Under the pieces are notes generated by a model. It saw only the letters and a list, made by a program, of their open reading frames with translations. It made no database searches and was not told the DNA's origin. Below, piece by piece: positions 62,692-64,000 of a stretch of 64,000 bases of DNA. The stretch is from Acidobacteriota bacterium (GTDB taxonomy: Bacteria; Acidobacteriota; Polarisedimenticolia; Polarisedimenticolales; Polarisedimenticolaceae), in contig JAOTYK010000012.1 in the NCBI GenBank assembly GCA_029861955.1, forward strand, positions 1 to 64,000. Reading direction: 5' to 3'. The position numbers and the translations under genes were made by a program. Each line of letters begins with the position of its first letter. The first letter of the stretch is position 1.

Positions 62692-63560
62692 GGATCGCCG
62701 CTGTCGAGTCGTTCGAGTTGATGCTCGAGCGAGTCGATTCGTTTCTGGAGGCGTAGAATCTCCTTGCGGATGTGGGCCTCTCGATCGCGTCGGCGACGCT
62801 CGATGACGATCCGGCGTCGTGTCCCCTCTTCCTCCACAAGCGTGAGCGTCCGCTCGTCGCGGATGACCTTCAGCGTGACTACTCGCGACGTGTACCAAGT
62901 CAGCCGCCTGTCAAATTCGGAAACGCTGCGGATCGGTTCACCCTCGGCGGCAATGACCACATCGCCAACCGCCAATCCCATCTCGCTACCAACTCCATGG
63001 GGTTCGACCCGCGTCACCAGGATCCCCGACTCCGAATCGGCCCCGTAGTGCTTCCGTAACTCCGCGGTCAGATCCACAAGCTCGAGCCCGATCCAACGCT
63101 GTCCGCGGAAACCCCATTGTACGGGAAACGGAGAGTCTTCGTCGGAAACGACGACGGCCGGGTCCGGGGCGACGACGGGAGATACCCGAACCACCGCATC
63201 GGCCAGCTCTCCAAGCGGGATCTCGATCGGCAACTCTACGCCGTCGCGCAGAACCGCGAAACGGGTGACCTCCCCCGGTTCGAGCTCTGCAAGCCAGGTC
63301 GCCAGTGTCGCCTGATCGTTGATCTTCCTATCATTCATCGACAGAAGAAGATCCCCGACCCGCAGTCCGGCACGTTCGGCGGGGCCGGACGGATAGAGTG
63401 CCACCACGGCCAGACTGCCGTCGTCTCCGTCACGAGTCCAACAGCCGAGCCAGGCACGGCGGCTCTCGTGGGCCGGCTCCGGCGCGGGCTGGGCCCAGAC
63501 CGGCGCCAGCGCCAACAGAATCGTGAGCAGCAGGGCGGGGCCTGTTATGCGTTGTCCCAT
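62688..63560 (-). CDS. Secreted protein with two PDZ domains
   Basis: The 290-residue protein has a signal peptide (ALLLTILLALAPVWA). The first PDZ domain (~32-110) includes VALYPSGPAERAGLRVGDLL; the second (~140-230) includes VTRVEPHGVGSEMGLAVGDV. A C-terminal charged coiled coil follows (RRDREAHIRKEILRLQKRID). No protease domain is present, so it differs from DegP/HtrA, whose PDZ pair it resembles. The start is ATG at 63560; the open frame to 63911 has no protein-like character and was dropped. It probably acts as a periplasmic scaffold or peptide-binding adaptor. Confidence 0.75.
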   Translation of the reverse strand: MGQRITGPALLLTILLALAPVWAQPAPEPAHESRRAWLGCWTRDGDDGSLAVVALYPSGPAERAGLRVGDLLLSMNDRKINDQATLATWLAELEPGEVTRFAVLRDGVELPIEIPLGELADAVVRVSPVVAPDPAVVVSDEDSPFPVQWGFRGQRWIGLELVDLTAELRKHYGADSESGILVTRVEPHGVGSEMGLAVGDVVIAAEGEPIRSVSEFDRRLTWYTSRVVTLKVIRDERTLTLVEEEGTRRRIVIERRRRDREAHIRKEILRLQKRIDSLEHQLERLDSGDP

Positions 63561-63597
63561 ATCCCGATTGTACGACCGAGTGGAGAAGAAAGACGGG

Positions 63598-64000
63598 TCA
63601 GGCCGAAAGCCCGGGGAAGCCGGACAACAGATTCCATTGCCAACGCCGGAGATCCGGATGGGCCGACGGATCCTCCCCCGCTTCGACCCGCTCCAGGAGT
63701 CCCTCGAGGATCCCCCGAGACGCGACGATCGAGGACTCCAGATGCAGCTCGTCCGCGATGACATCCCGTCGAGTCTTCCAGTCCTTGATGCGGGCTTCGA
63801 ACGATGCGCTGCGGCGTGGTTTGCGTCCCTCGCCAACCCGACTCGGCCAGTCGGTCTCCGGTAGCGACCAGGCTTCCTCAAGCACGCGCAACAGCCGCTC
63901 GGCGCCCGCACCGCTTCGATACGAGCGTGGCAGACCCTGCACCGTGGTGAAATTGCGAAGGTCGTCCGGCCCGCGAGCAGCCAACGTCAGCAGGACCGCA
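63598..64000 (-). CDS. rnd: Ribonuclease D, C-terminal part (cut by window edge)
   Basis: Only the last ~133 residues are visible and the frame is open to the end of the window. The sequence GPDDLRNFTTVQGLPRSYRS, then SFEARIKDWKTRRDVIADEL, ESSIVASRGILEGLLERVEA and DLRRWQWNLLSGF, matches an HRDC-type C-terminal region of RNase D, a 3'-5' exonuclease that trims tRNA. The exonuclease domain lies outside the window, so the call rests on the HRDC alone. It is 37 bases upstream of the PDZ gene on the same strand. Confidence 0.7.
   Translation of the reverse strand, partial: AVLLTLAARGPDDLRNFTTVQGLPRSYRSGAGAERLLRVLEEAWSLPETDWPSRVGEGRKPRRSASFEARIKDWKTRRDVIADELHLESSIVASRGILEGLLERVEAGEDPSAHPDLRRWQWNLLSGFPGLSA

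Noticed and set aside
1-64000. CRISPR arrays, insertion sequences, prophage, toxin-antitoxin or defence genes
   Set aside because: No direct-repeat arrays, transposase or integrase motifs or recognisable defence domains were seen; the window is vertically inherited-looking core genome.

Overview
The window is a dense, high-GC chromosomal segment of core housekeeping genes with no insertion sequences, phage genes, CRISPR arrays or rRNA operon. The host looks like a Gram-negative (diderm) bacterium: it has a heptosyltransferase, lipoproteins, an outer-membrane beta-barrel candidate and an EnvC-type LytM factor. The combination of a fused 2-oxoacid dehydrogenase E1, a class I (archaeal-type) LysRS, an archaeal/fungal-type aspartate semialdehyde dehydrogenase and a membrane pyrophosphatase suggests Acidobacteriota or a neighbouring phylum. 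That placement is inference, not proof. GTG and TTG starts are common, and 4-base stop/start overlaps (ATGA, GTGA, possibly CTGA) join most operonic genes.

Layout: 1-2753 (+) end of a beta-propeller protein and a fused E1 alpha/beta dehydrogenase; 2756-6478 (-) biotin carboxylase, carboxyltransferase and biotin carrier of an acyl-CoA carboxylase; 6559-7755 (+) an aminotransferase; 7693-10147 (-) heptosyltransferase, deoxyhypusine-synthase-like protein and VanZ; 10144-12266 (-) rpsF-rpsR-rplI with two small membrane-protein genes; 12451-14490 (-) membrane pyrophosphatase; 14546-18071 (-) pth, rplY, prs, tRNA-Gln and ispE; 18068-26547 (-) an envelope block of LolB-like lipoprotein, periplasmic TPR protein, unknown 416-aa protein, degenerate S41 protease, EnvC-like factor and a membrane phosphodiesterase.

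Next come 26685-29394 (+) dnaB and radA; 29382-33299 (-) an alpha/alpha-toroid-like protein, carA, an MBL hydrolase and aroF; 33607-39386 (+) tRNA-Val, thrS, rpmI, rplT, pheS and pheT behind a near-consensus promoter; 39441-46589 (+) zapB-like, zapA, 6S RNA, an RNase Y homologue, ymdB, ispA, tlyA, nadK and an MFS transporter; 46689-53981 an XRE regulator, class I lysS, an HTH coiled-coil protein, a lipoprotein plus outer-membrane protein pair, mrp and a HEAT protein; 53978-60022 (-) a complete-looking asd-lysC-dapB-dapA-dapD-aminotransferase operon for the aspartate/diaminopimelate route; 60136-64000 a small Cys-rich protein, gph, a secreted protein, a double-PDZ protein and the 3' end of rnd.

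The strongest unusual signals are pseudo-enzymes and missing parts inside conserved loci. The RNase Y homologue has lost two metal ligands of its HD site (HD to HG, and Asp to Lys). The S41 protease next to the EnvC-like factor has lost its Ser, Lys, Gln and oxyanion loop, and it shares an operon with a periplasmic TPR protein. PheT lacks the whole tRNA-binding OB domain. infC is absent from the thrS-rpmI-rplT cluster. Three ribosomal proteins (S6, L9, L25) carry long acidic tails. A convincing 6S RNA sits directly downstream of zapA.
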